Shown here: positions 34,090 to 45,774 of the stretch, piece by piece
Numbering within the stretch: the stretch's first letter is position 1
Layout: each line of letters begins with the position of its first letter
From: Haemonchus contortus
Taxonomy: Eukaryota; Nematoda; Chromadorea; Rhabditida; Trichostrongylidae
NCBI GenBank assembly: GCA_000469685.2
Contig: LS997567.1
Coordinates: 33,759,973-33,823,972 of the forward strand
Reading direction: 5' to 3'
Length of the DNA: 64,000 bases
Notes under the pieces: model-generated
Told to the model about the DNA's origin: nothing
Database searches by the model: none
The model's input: only the letters and a program-made list of their open reading frames with translations
Program-made: the position numbers and the translations under genes

Positions 34090-36520
34090 CTCGATGTTAT
34101 GTTGTTACTTACAAAGCCCGGCGAGTGTGAAAAGCGTGCGAGGTCTCCGGTGCAGGGACACTATCGGGAGGCAACTAGGTTAGTCCAAAAGTCCCGCAAC
34201 GTACACAAGATTCGCATAGCGACGTCAAATGTTGCCGCATTATCGGGACGCTCGTACCAGTTAGCCAAAGCTCTATAGCGTCGACGAAACGATTTCTGTG
34301 CCGTGCGGGAAACGAAGTGATGCTGCTGGAAGTCAAGGGACGTTGGCCACGGATTCAAAGCCGTTTTCTGTGGTGGTTCCCAAATCACTAATGGCGCACT
34401 TCGATGACCGCTTAATGAAGATAATGCCATCGAACGCAAAAATACCATATCTTCGGCGTATGCTTCGCAGATTGGATGCTTCGAGCAAACCAATGACTAC
34501 TGGAACCTGCTCGAAAAAAAGAAAGCTGAGGTACCTTTACAAGAAGACAGAGGCCACGAGGACGCAACGACAGTTATAGCTGTAATGATGGTTTTGGATA
34601 TGGGTCGCGTAATACTGACGGCGAGCGAATTCTTGAATATACAGACACCCATTCAAACACAAAATTTCGAAAAGGTGACCCTCATCTAACCACCTTCTAT
34701 AAACAGAACACAAGTTGATTTTGTCCTCGCCACGCACAGGAGCTCGTAACAGGCGAAGACAGTACCTCATTAACGGAAGCCACACAACACCGACTGCTGA
34801 TTTGGACGCTAAAAATGACCCCACCGAAATTAGTCGTAAGGCGTGGGCCAACGCGAATCAAGCGGTGCGACTGAAGGAAAAAGAAGCGACCGAAGAAGAA
34901 GAAGCGAAGGCTGCTCATTTTGCTAATTTCAACGAGAAACTCGAGTCTCGCGATGGTGAGCGGTACGTTTACCATCTCGCAAAGACCCGTATTCACCAGG
35001 CGGAGGAGATAGCAAAGTCTTTAGCAAAGATGTCGAGAACGGTCACCTCTTGACATATCGCAAGCAAACATTGAAGCGATGGCGGAGTATTTATCATCAG
35101 TCCAATTTGCTCATCCCATTACAAGGCCCTGTTTAGAAGATAACGGTGAAGGGGACCAGCATGGCTGTGAAGGGGATGAAATCATGGAAAGCTACTGGTT
35201 CTGACGACTTAGCGGCGGACTTGTGGAAATCAACCAGTTCGTTGCAGAGGTGAGCGTGTCTGAAAGTAGGCAATCGAGCACGACGTTCCTCATCAGTAAG
35301 AAGGGCAGTCTCGGGAACTACACTTGCTACCGTCCAATTCGCCTGCCCTCGTACAGCATGAAAATCCGAGTGAATTGTAGACAGTCGTATTTGCGACATC
35401 GCCGAGCGGACCACCAACCATTGTGGTTTTGTGGCTGCTTGCAGCACCATCGATGCCACACACGCCGCTCGCCTTTTATTAGAAAGCATCGTGAAAAACA
35501 GAGATCGGTACATCTCGCCTATCTATGCTTGGAGAAGACTTTCGATCGCGTTCCGCGTGACGTTATATGGTAAGCGTTACGACAGCACGGCGTTCCCGAA
35601 GAGCTTATCGAGTGGGTACGCATCCTTTGCTCTAGTCCAAGAAGCCGAGTGCAAACCGCAGCGAGCTCATCAGCTCGAAAGATTTTCTGTTGGAGTATAC
35701 CAGGACTCTGCGTTATTCCCAATACTATTTGTTGTCGTCATGGATGCTATTGCAAAAGTTCTCCAAGGCCGATTCCATGGACGCTTTTTATGCCGACGAC
35801 TCGCTCGCCAGCGAAAACAAGAGCGCGCTCGAGCAATACTTACAAATTAGGGCCAATCGCCTGGCCATGGTCGGGCTCAGGTTAAATGTCAAAGTCTGAG
35901 TACTACCACCGATCAAGTGAGCCAAGCTTTATAGAGGTCAATGGGACTGAGCTCAAAAAACAACGACATTCAAGTACCTTGGATCGGCAATTGCTTCTAA
36001 CGGCAGCCTGGTTTCCAAGTTAAATTCTCGCGTGAATGCAGCGCGGTTGAAGTGGCACCCGATGACTGGCGTGCACTGCTATAAGAACATGCCTGAATGT
36101 GTCGAATCCAAAGTCTATAGAGCCATAATCTGGCCCGACGCGATTTACGGCACTGAGTGCTGGTCTGATGGAGAACAAGACGCTGCGATAGGCAGCCAGA
36201 GTAGCACGGTTAGACTGCATTGGTAATCAGAGTTCGATGTGTAGCGCCGATTATCGCTAAAATGCGCGAAACCCATCTCCGATGGCATAGTCATACTCTG
36301 CGCGCGAATGACGACAGGGTCATTTCATTGTTGCCTGCTGCCTGGAAAGCGGACCAGAGTGCGCTCGTAGCAGCGATCGCTCGATAGGTGCGCGAAGACT
36401 TGAAATCGCTTAACATCTACTCCGACCAAGCGTTTAATCGGGAAAAATGATGTCAACATGTCAAAAAAGCGGACCCCGCCTACAAGCGGGACAGACGCTA
36501 AAAAAGAAGATTATTGCCGG
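34090..36520 (+). pseudogene. RTE-type non-LTR retrotransposon relic (endonuclease and RT)
   Basis: Pieces in all three plus frames follow RTE order. The endonuclease start (IRIATSNVAALSGRSYQLAK) is followed by the VGHGFKAVFCGG region, MKSWKATGSDDLAADLWKS, NYTCYRPIRLPSYSMKI and TTNHCGFVAACSTIDATHAA. Then come EKTFDRVPRDVIW, FSVGVYQDSALFPILFVVVM, FYADDSLASENKSALEQYL (the YADD active site), LNVKV and FKYLGSAIASNGSL-like sequence. The tail reads NAARLKWHPMTGVHCYKN and KKADPAYKRDRR. Many frameshifts make it dead. It is nearly full length apart from small deletions. Confidence 0.9.
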
Positions 36521-36539
36521 CAATTCTAAAATGTTAGAG

Positions 36540-36810
36540 GGTTCAGTGCATAGCCAATATTGAGCCCAAGCAGTATGGACGCTTTACATTCAAAAGGAAA
36601 ACAAGCGCATACATCAAGGACCCAACCTTCGCATCGTGCCTACAGGTCCACTATCCTACCAGTTGCGCCGCCGTAGCACGGCATTAGCACTGCTCGGTTC
36701 GGTTATCTGTTCGGTAAAGGAGATAACACGGTAAGAATAACTTGTTCCCAAAACGTTTAGCACGTTCGAAACGCAGCTTGAAATCAGCATTGGGAACCAC
36801 CCACGGCGGT
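36540..36810 (-). repeat. tRNA-derived SINE, diverged inverted copy
   Basis: The minus strand carries box-B-like GGTTGGGTCCTTGATGTATG and a tail with GTTTTCCTTTTGAATGTAAA, parallel to 13590-13680. The GCTGATTTCAAGCTGCGTTT module is at 36770-36790. Confidence 0.5.
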
Positions 36811-37444
36811 ATACATACCATCTTGAATGGACTCTTCGACCAAGTATCCTTCATATGTAATTTACGCCGCGGGACGTCAGCTTTTTTCGTCGATGAAACT
36901 ATGTCGCACCGCATAGTTGAGTGCAACTTGGAATGCGCCCTTCCATAAATGAATGAGATCCGTTTGCAGAAGAAGCTAAATGAAGTAGAACAAAGCTCGT
37001 CGAATTTTCCTTCATGTAAGAAATAGAGGAATTAGAAAATGAGGCAGAAAGGCGGTGAGTTGAAGAAGATTTCATACTAGAATCGTGCAGAACCGCTGCA
37101 GCACTGATGTTGTGTTCAAATGTCCGCGTGCGGTGAAATAATTCAAATCGCAAAATCTCTGCACGGCTCAAACTTGCCATTCCGGAATCGCAGCGGGCTG
37201 CGCACGCGAGGCGCGCAGCGCGACCTAATTTCATCGGCGATGAGAAGAAAGCGCACCCAAATTCGGCCACCACTTTCCTTTGAACATCAACACCTAAATA
37301 AGAAGTAAAGCAGCGGGAGGAGCCAAATAGGAACCGGAGTTAGCCCCAAGTCAGTTAGAAAGTTTCAACAGCTGATGGAGACCAGTATGCATCCCTATGG
37401 TAGATGCGTTTTACGCAGATATGTGCGTAAAAACGCCCCTACTA

Positions 37445-37625
37445 AGAGTACCCCCGGCAACGGAACTTCTACCCGAATTCTCACAGCCAGCGGCAGTGAT
37501 TCCGCGGCGACTCTCCGTACCCTTCCATTGGGGAATCAAACCCCTCCCCCCCCCCCCTCCCTTCATAGCGCGCGATCACGTGCGGCGAGCGCGAAACGCC
37601 GTTCGGGGAGAACATGCCAGACCCT
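37445..37625 (-). repeat. R1 short copy
   Basis: This shares GGCAGTGATTCCGC-like sequence, TACCCTTCCATTGGGGAAT, TTCATAGCGCGCGATC and CGCCGTTCGGGGAGAACA with 22047-22197. A C-rich run of 14 bases is inside. Confidence 0.6.
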
Positions 37626-37770
37626 AGTGCGCCTAGTCGCTGATTGCTGCAACACGTCTCACTAATATCAGTTTTGAGAGGAACTACTTACACAGGTCTC
37701 ACAAAATTGCACTTCAAAGGTTGACTAAACCAGGCAGTCGGCAAAACGCGAAATTGCAGAATATCTTCTC

Positions 37771-38960
37771 GCGAAAATGGGGGACGGAACATTCACCCAG
37801 AATGGATGGACACGGCAAACCCCGCGGCGAAATTCGCGGTGATAAAAACGACTCAGGCGCCTATCATTGGGGCACAAATTTGAAGTGGGATACATAAGTA
37901 GCATCAGCTGGCCCTACATATCCAATCTACTTGTAGCCCGTGCCCCAGTGATAGGCGCCAAAGCCGTTTCAATCAATACGAATTTCGCCGCGCGGTTTGC
38001 CGCGTCTATCCAGTTCTGGGTGAATGTACCCATACCCCGCGAAAATGGGTATGTGTACGAACGTGCGTCCGAGGATGCGCGCTGCAAGTTGCGCGACGAA
38101 ATTCGTAATGATTTGAACGACTTTGGCGCCTATCATTGGGGCCCAGATTTGAAATAGAGTGGATAAGGAAGATTATCTGACCCTACCAAACTACACTACT
38201 TCGAGTTTGTGCCCCGAAAATTGGCGCCGCAGTCGTACAAATCGTCACGAACTTCGCCGCGCAATTAGCCGCGCGCTCCCTCTGACGCACGTTCGTACCG
38301 TCCCCCCGCGAAAATGGGTATGGGTACATTCACCCAGAACTGGATAGACGCGGCAAACAGCGCGGCGAAATTCGTGGTGATTGAAAGGGCTCTGGCGCCT
38401 ATCATTGGTGCACGGGTTCCAAGTAGATTGGATATGTACGGCCAGCTGATGCTGCTTATCTATTCCACTTCAAATTTGTGCCCCAATGATAGGCGCAGGA
38501 GTCGTTTTAGTCACCACAAATTTCGCCGCGTGGTTTGCCGCGTCCATCCAGTTCCGTGTGAATGTTCCGTCCCCCGCGAAAATACTCGAGGAAAACGATC
38601 GACACGAGCAACAAAAAATAATGGTGCTAAGTGGATTGGGGGAGGGGGGGGGGCACGCGGCGCGGCAGTCTTTCTCGTCTGGCGCTCTCTCCAACGAGAC
38701 AGTACTGGACCTGAGTCTAGGGGAAGGGAACTTACGTGCGTCCGAGGATTCGTGGCGATTCGCACGATTATAGCACCTACTACTGGGGCTCAAAGTTGAG
38801 GTAGATTCGTTTAGTGGGGTCAGCCAATCCTACTGATCTACTCTACTTCGAATTTGGGCCTCAACGATAGGCGCTGAAGTCGTTCAAATCGCCAAGAACT
38901 TCGCCGCGCAATTCGTCGCGCGCAACCTCGGACGCACGTTATACCTATACCCAATGGTGA
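37771..38960. repeat. Array of four large palindromes
   Basis: Two related palindrome types alternate. Type A (about 37771-38050 and 38310-38580) has arms with CGCGAAAATGGG, ACATTCACCCAGAA, CGCGGC(A/G)AA...GCGGCGAAATTCG and GGCGCCTATCATTGG. Type B (about 38060-38300 and 38735-38940) has arms with ACG(T/A)(A/T)CGTGCGTCCGAGG and GCGCGACGAA, with the same GGCGCCTATCATTGGGG centre side. Each is about 250-280 bp with a spacer of about 70-100 bp rich in AGTAGATT/AATCTACT. ORFs here (up to 161 codons) are by-products. Confidence 0.8.
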
Positions 38961-39365
38961 GGTAGTACTGACACGTTTCGTGATTTAGAACAAACTAACT
39001 CTTGACGCATGTTGATAATGCTTGCGTATTATGGATACTCTTCTTCTTAGCCGATAAAACCTATTTTTAAGAAGGGGAGAGGCTCCGGGGTGGGTGAGAT
39101 AGTTATCTCGTGCAAAAAGTTGAGATGAGATAAAAGTTGAACGTTCAATTGGCCCACCCATCCCGGCCCGGAGCCCCTCCCCTTCCTGAAATTTTTGACA
39201 AATACACAGTTATAGCACAAAAAAGCTATGAAACGTCCTTAAACACCATTACGGCTCGACTACTCTTTCTTCTCCATTATCTCGCTGGAGGGAGCGCCAG
39301 ACGAGAAAGAGTGTCGCGCTGCGTGCCCCCCCCCCCCCCAACCCACTCAGCACCGGTGCTCCTTC
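38610..39365. repeat. Inverted pair of GC-skewed repeats around 600 bp
   Basis: 38615-38705 (with a G run, then GCACGCGGCGCGGCAGTCTT and TCTCGTCTGGCGCTCTCTCC) matches the inverse of 39275-39365. The enclosed part includes half of the last palindrome and a further hairpin at 39070-39190 (AGAAGGGGAGAGGCTCCGGG against its inverse). Confidence 0.7.
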
Positions 39366-39369
39366 AACT

Positions 39370-40690
39370 TAGTAATAATTCTAGCTACAGAAACGGAATC
39401 ATGAAATTAAGACGGAAAATGCTTCACCGTTCCTTTAGAGTAGCACAGAAGTAGCTTTCTGAGCTTTGGGGAATTCAAGTAATGGGCATTTTGTTGAGAA
39501 TTTGCTGTATGCCGGTGCAATGTCACACCCAGTTTCCGATGCCAAGAAAATGGAAATAGCACTCCACTGCAGAAAACGGTTGAATGATGAATACACAAAG
39601 CTTAGGATGGTTTATCTTGTGGGATGAAGAGTGTGTGAAGCAACGGACGAAAGGATGTGATAAAATGACATGCAGAAGACATATGAATGGACTCCTATCT
39701 GTGAACGAACTTCTTTACAAGACAATGCTCTGGCGGCCCACTTCTGAGAAAAAAAAACTAGAGCAAGGCTAAGAGCAAGCGTCCTCCCAGATGGGTAGAT
39801 TGAGTGAAACATAGAAGATGCGAGAATTATGTTAAGCGAAACACGCATTTTCTTTCTAGACTTCAAGTACCCATTAAGAAGAACATGACTTTGACAGCAA
39901 TTTCTGGCTATAATTATGTGTGGGACATTAATTGTAGTAGGACTCATTAGAACAGAGGTATATTTAACTACGCTTAAGAGGAACTGCGGTCAATCGGTCA
40001 ATGTCCCGATGCGCTCGTTACAGCTGTTCAAGATGCTACTTCTGAGCTCATGCAAGATGTATGTAGTATTAAGTATACATCATATGTACAGGAAATTGCA
40101 AAAATTGTAAATCTCTAGAGTCCACGAAAGCGGTAGAAGTATTACTAGTAGTATTACTTACTTCAATCCTTCGTGACACAATTTCCCATTGGGATAAGTG
40201 ACTGCACCCATGTCCCACTCAGAAACTTCTTTTGTTGCAAACCATGAAAGTACTCAAAACAAGTACCTAGTTTCAAGCTGCTAGTTTTCCGTAGACGAGA
40301 GTGTCTTCCAAAAGAAATTACTACTAACATAATAAAGGACAAACCAGGAAATCCAGTTTTGCATCTTAGTTTATGTGAAACCAAGCTTTTCCAATAAAGT
40401 TAAGTTCAAGCCTAGAATTAAGTACAAATTCGTATCATCCTGCCAATTTTACGGTGGCCAAGTGAGTGAAAATTCTTACAGAGGGGTCAGCATGCACACC
40501 AGGTCAGTCTACTGGAACTTGTGCAAGAGCATATTCTACTAAATGTAGCCGAAGATTTGTACAGAAAAAGCGCCAACGACGAGGAGGTGCGTATGACCCA
40601 ACGCTAGCCGTTGAACGTCGGCGATGACGGCCGCGTGGCGGTCCGCGGCCGCGAACGACAAGAGCCCCTGGCCCGTATGCATAACGCCCA
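39370..40690. other. No gene recognised
   Basis: AT-rich sequence with short frames only. 40600-40690 is GC-rich, and its CCTGGGCGTTATG part recurs on the other strand at 44712-44740. Confidence 0.4.
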
Positions 40691-40693
40691 GGG

Positions 40694-41940
40694 TAGGGAA
40701 GGGGAACGCAACAAAATGTACATGCCGTCCGTGGCAATTTGCCAACTTTTGCGGAGATTCGTTGTAGGACCTCTGTTGGCACGGTGCCACAGCCGTGGCC
40801 CCGCCACAACTCCGACCCGCACATTTTTGGATAGCGAATGAAAGCTTCATTAGAATAGGATAATGAAAGAAGTTGGGGACGTAGATTTCATTTGAAACTA
40901 AGAACAAAAGTCGGATGCGGTCGCTCAGCTTTGCCATGTTCCAATCTTCGTAACCACGACCAAGGTTCATATAGCAGCAAGTCGTGTGGTACTTCGAAGA
41001 ATCCTACTTCGGTTCCGCCTAGCGCATTACATAAATGTTACAATAGAACACAATGACAATCTAGTTATGTTGAAACACAACAAAGATGATCTTTTTAATG
41101 ATCAAGCACTGCCAGTCTTCTGCTGTTTTTTCTTGGTAACTACTAAGGATCATCCTCCCATTGAATCACATATACATGCAAAATACGTGACACGCTCTTA
41201 ACCAGGGATCCCTAAAAAGCCGCAGCCTTCTGAAGATCCTTCTGCGTCATTGGTGGAAGTTCAGGGCGTTGGATGGAAGCTTGCTTGAGAACACTGCAAT
41301 TTAGACATTGAACTCCGTAACCCACATCTACCATTGTCGATGTACAAAGCGCAGGTGGTTTAAATGGGGAAATTTTTATGACATTTGAAATGACGGTGAC
41401 CATCTCAAATTCATTACCAAGCCCATTCCATCACAAACAAAAGCAGTTCAAGACGCTCCGGCAAGAAAAAACCAGATAGTTAGGCGACATTGTCTGTTAC
41501 CTTAACTAGCTACCAAATCCCAACGATTGGAAAAGGAGCAGGGTCTTTCTTGTGCGATTAGAGCCAACCGTTGTTTCATTAGAATCAATTAAATCACTCG
41601 GGTTATTTACAAGATGGCCCTTCCGTCAACAAGTTCAGTTTCAGTGACAAATTTGATGCTATATGAACCTTGGTCGTGGTTACGAAGATTGGAACATGGC
41701 AAAGCTGAGCGACCGCATCCGACTTTTGTTCTTAGTTTCAAATGAAATCTACGTCCCCAACTTCTTTCATTATCCTATTCTAATGAAGCTTTCATTCGCT
41801 ATCCAAAAATGTGCGGATCGGAGCTGTGGCGGGGCCACGGCTGTGGCACCGTGCCAACAGAGGTCCTACAACGAATCTCCGCAAAAGTTGGCAAACTGCC
41901 ACGGACGGCATGTACATTTTGTTGCGTTCTAGGGAAGGGG
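40694..41940. mobile_element. Non-autonomous element with long terminal inverted repeats
   Basis: Arms of about 272 bp (40705-40976 and 41657-41928) are nearly identical inverses beginning AACGCAACAAAATGTACATG. The 11-bp direct repeat TAGGGAAGGGG flanks them at 40694-40704 and 41930-41940. Long TIRs with a 9-11 bp duplication fit a Mutator-like element. The 680-bp centre encodes no transposase. An 89-codon frame repeated in both arms (MNLGRGYEDWNMAKLSDRIR...) is part of the TIR and has no known homology. Confidence 0.8.
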
Positions 41941-42009
41941 AGAGTCTCCCCAAGGAAATGTTTGCCGAGGGCGCGAGTGTTCAAATGGGGTTTTTGCCTT
42001 TGTTCTGTG

Positions 42010-43815
42010 TCAAGATAGTTGCAATGGAGCTAAGTATTTTCCTATAAACAGGTGAAGAATCGACAGCCCTTGGTAATCATGTGATGTTTGTCCCTGCGAC
42101 CTTACCTTAGCGAGAGCTCAGAGAAGCGCGACCCCATTGACTCCCCACCCGGGGAAGGGAGGCCTCCCTACCGTGGGAGGGGGATGAACGTACCCCTAAA
42201 ATTGTGCTGGGGCGCCCATGGTCATGTAAACCATTACCCCGCTATTCACTACATTATTAGACTGAGCGCTTATTCCTATGATTTCTGCTGCCGAATTCGT
42301 CAAGTATTGCTCTGATTTCATTCTACTGCTGCAACCAACTACAAATTTATTTATATTGCTGAATTCATTGCTATTAAGCAGTCGAATCTTCAGATAAGCA
42401 GGTTTTCTTTCTAGATTTACACCAGTTATCGTGAGCATGTTGCATCGCGATCCTGGTGTGATTTGAGAAGGAAACTGGAATTATTTCTGTGAGCAACTAA
42501 TGAGTAGTTTTTCGCCTGATTTGTATATTATTACATATCCTATTGCATTTTATTCTTTGTTACCCTGCTATTCCTGTCGTGGGAGTGGGTTGGCGACATG
42601 GCGCTTGTTATTGCGTGATATTAATTTATTTTATGTTCCACTTTTGTTCATAGCTCTCAATTTTCATCCTAAATGAATGCTGTCAGGTATTGCAGTTGTA
42701 ATTGTGCACCTTCTACTCGCTTTGCTCTTAATTTTTTTACGAGCACTGCCTTGAAAAGCGGTTTACGAACCTTCGCGCAGAAGGGCAACTTCCCGCCTAA
42801 GTGCGAAAACTTGTTGTCCATTGTGTTGTCCACATCTTCCATGAGCGCATAAAAAATTAAGTGTTGAAAATGTATTATGATAGCAATAGTGAGAAAGCTC
42901 GGCGCTCAGAGCAAAAGAAGTTGTTTTCGAACAAGAATAATGTGTACACCACGTCTAAAGGTTGAAATAGACGCTGCAACAGACTGAAATGCTTCGATGC
43001 GGTGACTTGGAGAAAAGAACATCTACCAAATGTACATCAGCGCTAGTGACAAGGAATAAATTTAGGAAGGGATTAAGCCGAGGGTTGCGGTGCTGGGGGT
43101 GGGTGCATAAAGGAAGGTTCATAAAGGATGTGCAGGGTACTCGAGGTATGAGCATCCCGAGATTAGGATGGCGCAGAAACGTAAAGGTTAAAGAGTGGAA
43201 GAAGTGGCACGTATCGAATAAGTAATCCTGAATGGACTGGTGGTGATATGGTTCTTGCGGCCTCTTTGATGACGCTGCTTTCAGCCCCAAATATCTGAAA
43301 ACCCTGTAAAAAATGAGAAATAGCCCAACTCCAAGCCGAGTGTTATTTAATGACTAACATCTAGAAACCACAATATCAATTGTTTATCTGGTGTGCAAAT
43401 TTTATTCGTTCAAGCTTTTTTTTCTAAGCGCTTCACTGTCTTTTTGTCCCCTTCATTTGTTTTTTCACACACTTAATTACGACCTGAGACCAGCGTGGTG
43501 ATATTTAATTTGCGCATCTAACTAAGGTGCGCGATAACTGGGTGCGCGATAACTGGATGCTCGGTTCAAAGTTTCCACAACCCTCCAATCCCTCCATCTG
43601 CTACTTCCTTCAGCCTTCGTAGGATGTAGCTCCCCTCCACTTGGTTGAAAAGCTTTCCTGGGGCAAAAATCTACACTCTTCCCAAATTCCGGTTCAATTA
43701 ATCGAAAAACACGAACTTCGGATACCAATCTAACATTGGCCAAACGGTAGTGGAGGCGCGAAATACTGCGCTCCAGCGTCACTTATCTGACCCACGGCAA
43801 AAACAAACATACCTT
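42010..43815. other. No gene recognised
   Basis: Mostly AT-rich, with frames of at most 111 codons and no motifs. A short tandem GTGCGCGATAACTGG(G/A) occurs at about 43526-43560. Confidence 0.4.
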
Positions 43816-44720
43816 GGGGAGTCTGGCCGCATTCATACTAGGTGCAGCATGCTGCAGTCAAGTGCAGCATGCTGCACCAGTCGAACGAAATCTATCGATC
43901 GACAGCTCCCATTGATGACTCATCCTACGGGATGACTGTTTGATATAATTACGCTCCTTTTTCTCTTCGCTCGTAGCAGATTTTTTGTGATTTTCATTTT
44001 GTATCACGTCCCGTGCTTACTGCCGATCTTCCATGCGCGAGATGTTCGCTGGGACTCATTGCTTCTCCATTTATTTTTTTATCCCTCTTATTTCAGCATT
44101 TTAGTGTGGAAATTTTTCTATTTTATTTTTTCTATACTATTTTTTTACTTCTATTTTTTCCTGCTTTATATTCTAGCTAGTACTGACATGATTTGGTTCC
44201 GAAATAATGATTTTGTAAGTGTGAATAATATACTATAGAATAGCAAGAATGAAAAAGGCACGCATAACACACCAGTACTAACTAGAATATAGAGCATGAA
44301 AAAATAGAAATAAAGAATTCGAATAGAAAAATTAGAAAAGATTAATTGGAAAAATTTCCACAATAAAATGCTGAGATAAGAGGGATAAAAAAATAAATAG
44401 AAAAATAATGAGTCCCTGCGAGCATCTCGCGCATGGAAGGTCGGCAGTAAGCACGGGACGTGATACAAAATGAAAATCACAACAAAATCTGCTACGAGCG
44501 AAGAGAAAAAGGAGCTTAATTATATCAAACAGTCATCCCGTAGGATGAGTCATCAATGTGAGCTGTCGATCGATAGATTTCGTTCGACTGGTGCAGCAGC
44601 TGCACTCGACTGCAGCATGCTGCACCGAGGCATGCTGCAGTCCACTGCAACATGCTGCACTCAGCATGCTGCACTTGACTGCAGCATGCCGCACCTAGTA
44701 TGAATGCGGCCACTCTCCCC
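43816..44720. mobile_element. Foldback element with terminal CTGCAGCATGC repeats
   Basis: Left arm 43816-44186 and right arm 44272-44720 are inverses (shared GGCCGCATTCATACTAGGTG, TCATCCTACGGGATGACTG, GTCCCGTGCTTACTGCCGA) around an 85-bp centre. Near both ends lie copies of TGCAGCATGCTGCA(C/G). There are two on the left and about five on the right, which accounts for the longer right arm. There are no coding frames besides mirror images. The structure resembles foldback transposons with internally repeated TIRs. Confidence 0.8.
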
Positions 44721-45169
44721 TTCCCTACCCTGGGCGTTATGCGCCCCTGTCTTGCGGCCGTCGCCCATAATTGCTATATGGTGACAGTGTTACGTTAACA
44801 GTTCGAAAACGTCTGAGTACTTCAAGGAACAGCATCACTGCTATGGAATGTCCTTATAGTGTGCTGTATTTCGTGCTCGTTGCAGCATGAATCATCACTT
44901 AAAAGTTTTGCTTTGAATTATCGATCTGTAAGACCTTCGCTCTAGCAGAGGGCGGGGTCACGAAGCTCCGTGAGGAGACACGGCTGAGGTCATCCGTTTC
45001 GGATGTTTATGGTAACTCTCGCAGCTGTCCATGATGCCATTGATCTGGACAGGTCACATCGCCTGGCTAACGCCAAGCCCTTCTCCTTTTTATGACAGAA
45101 AATGTCCGATGGAAGCCGCTGTCCACCATTTCAATACAATTCTTTCAACGTGAATGTTCACAAAATTAA

Positions 45170-45770
45170 CTTTTGAGCTGATTTTTGAGGACGCTGCCTT
45201 CTTAAGAGAAAGTTCTCTCTCAGAATGAATTGAAGTCAATTCTAGGGTCACACTTGATCTGAAAGACGTGAAGGTTGCCCTTCTCGGAAAGTGCCCGGTT
45301 ATGGAATGATAGAAAGCTGTGCCGTCCGGCACTTTTGAGAATCTCACTACTTTTATGTGATCACTACCTTTCTTTTGGAGACTTTCTTCAGAATGAATAG
45401 GAACCAGTTCTGGTAAACACAGTCTGATCTGGAGAGGGCGAAACTTGTCCTTCTCGCGCATTACCTGGTTCCGGCATGATGGAGAGAGTGGACTTGAGAA
45501 GCATACTCATCTGAGGCTTCCTACATTAGTCGTAATCACAGGGTTCTATTCAGAACCTCAGTGTTTTATGAGAACGCTACCTTCTTTGAAAACGAGTTTT
45601 TTTTCAGAATGAGTAGAAAGCAATTTAAGGGAACACTGTCTGGCTATAAGGAGTGAAACCTATTTCTTTTGGATGCTCATTTCGTGGGGTGATAGAGGGA
45701 GTAGATTTGAGAAACGTACATATTAGAGGATTCTGGCAGCAATGAAACATCTCAGGAGAAAAATTTCGTG
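45170..45770. repeat. Three-unit degenerate tandem repeat, about 190-200 bp period
   Basis: Units near 45180, 45365 and 45570 each hold a CGCTGCCTTCTT or CTACCTTTCTT block, TTC(A/T)GAATGA(A/G)T(T/A)G(A/G)A, an AGGG(T/A)(C/A)ACA(C/G)T(T/C)TG block and GGCGAA/GTGAA(A/G). No protein is predicted. Confidence 0.55.
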
Positions 45771-45774
45771 GTAA

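Noticed and set aside
38314..38799. 161-codon plus ORF
   Set aside because: Lies across a palindrome array and has matching antisense frames.
37771..38960. CRISPR-like or direct-repeat array
   Set aside because: Units are inverted with respect to each other, far longer than CRISPR repeats, and the genome is eukaryotic.
40539..41932. Duplicated small gene encoding MNLGRGYEDWNMAKLSDRIR...
   Set aside because: The two copies are the two arms of a long terminal inverted repeat with flanking target duplications, so the open frame is part of the transposon end.
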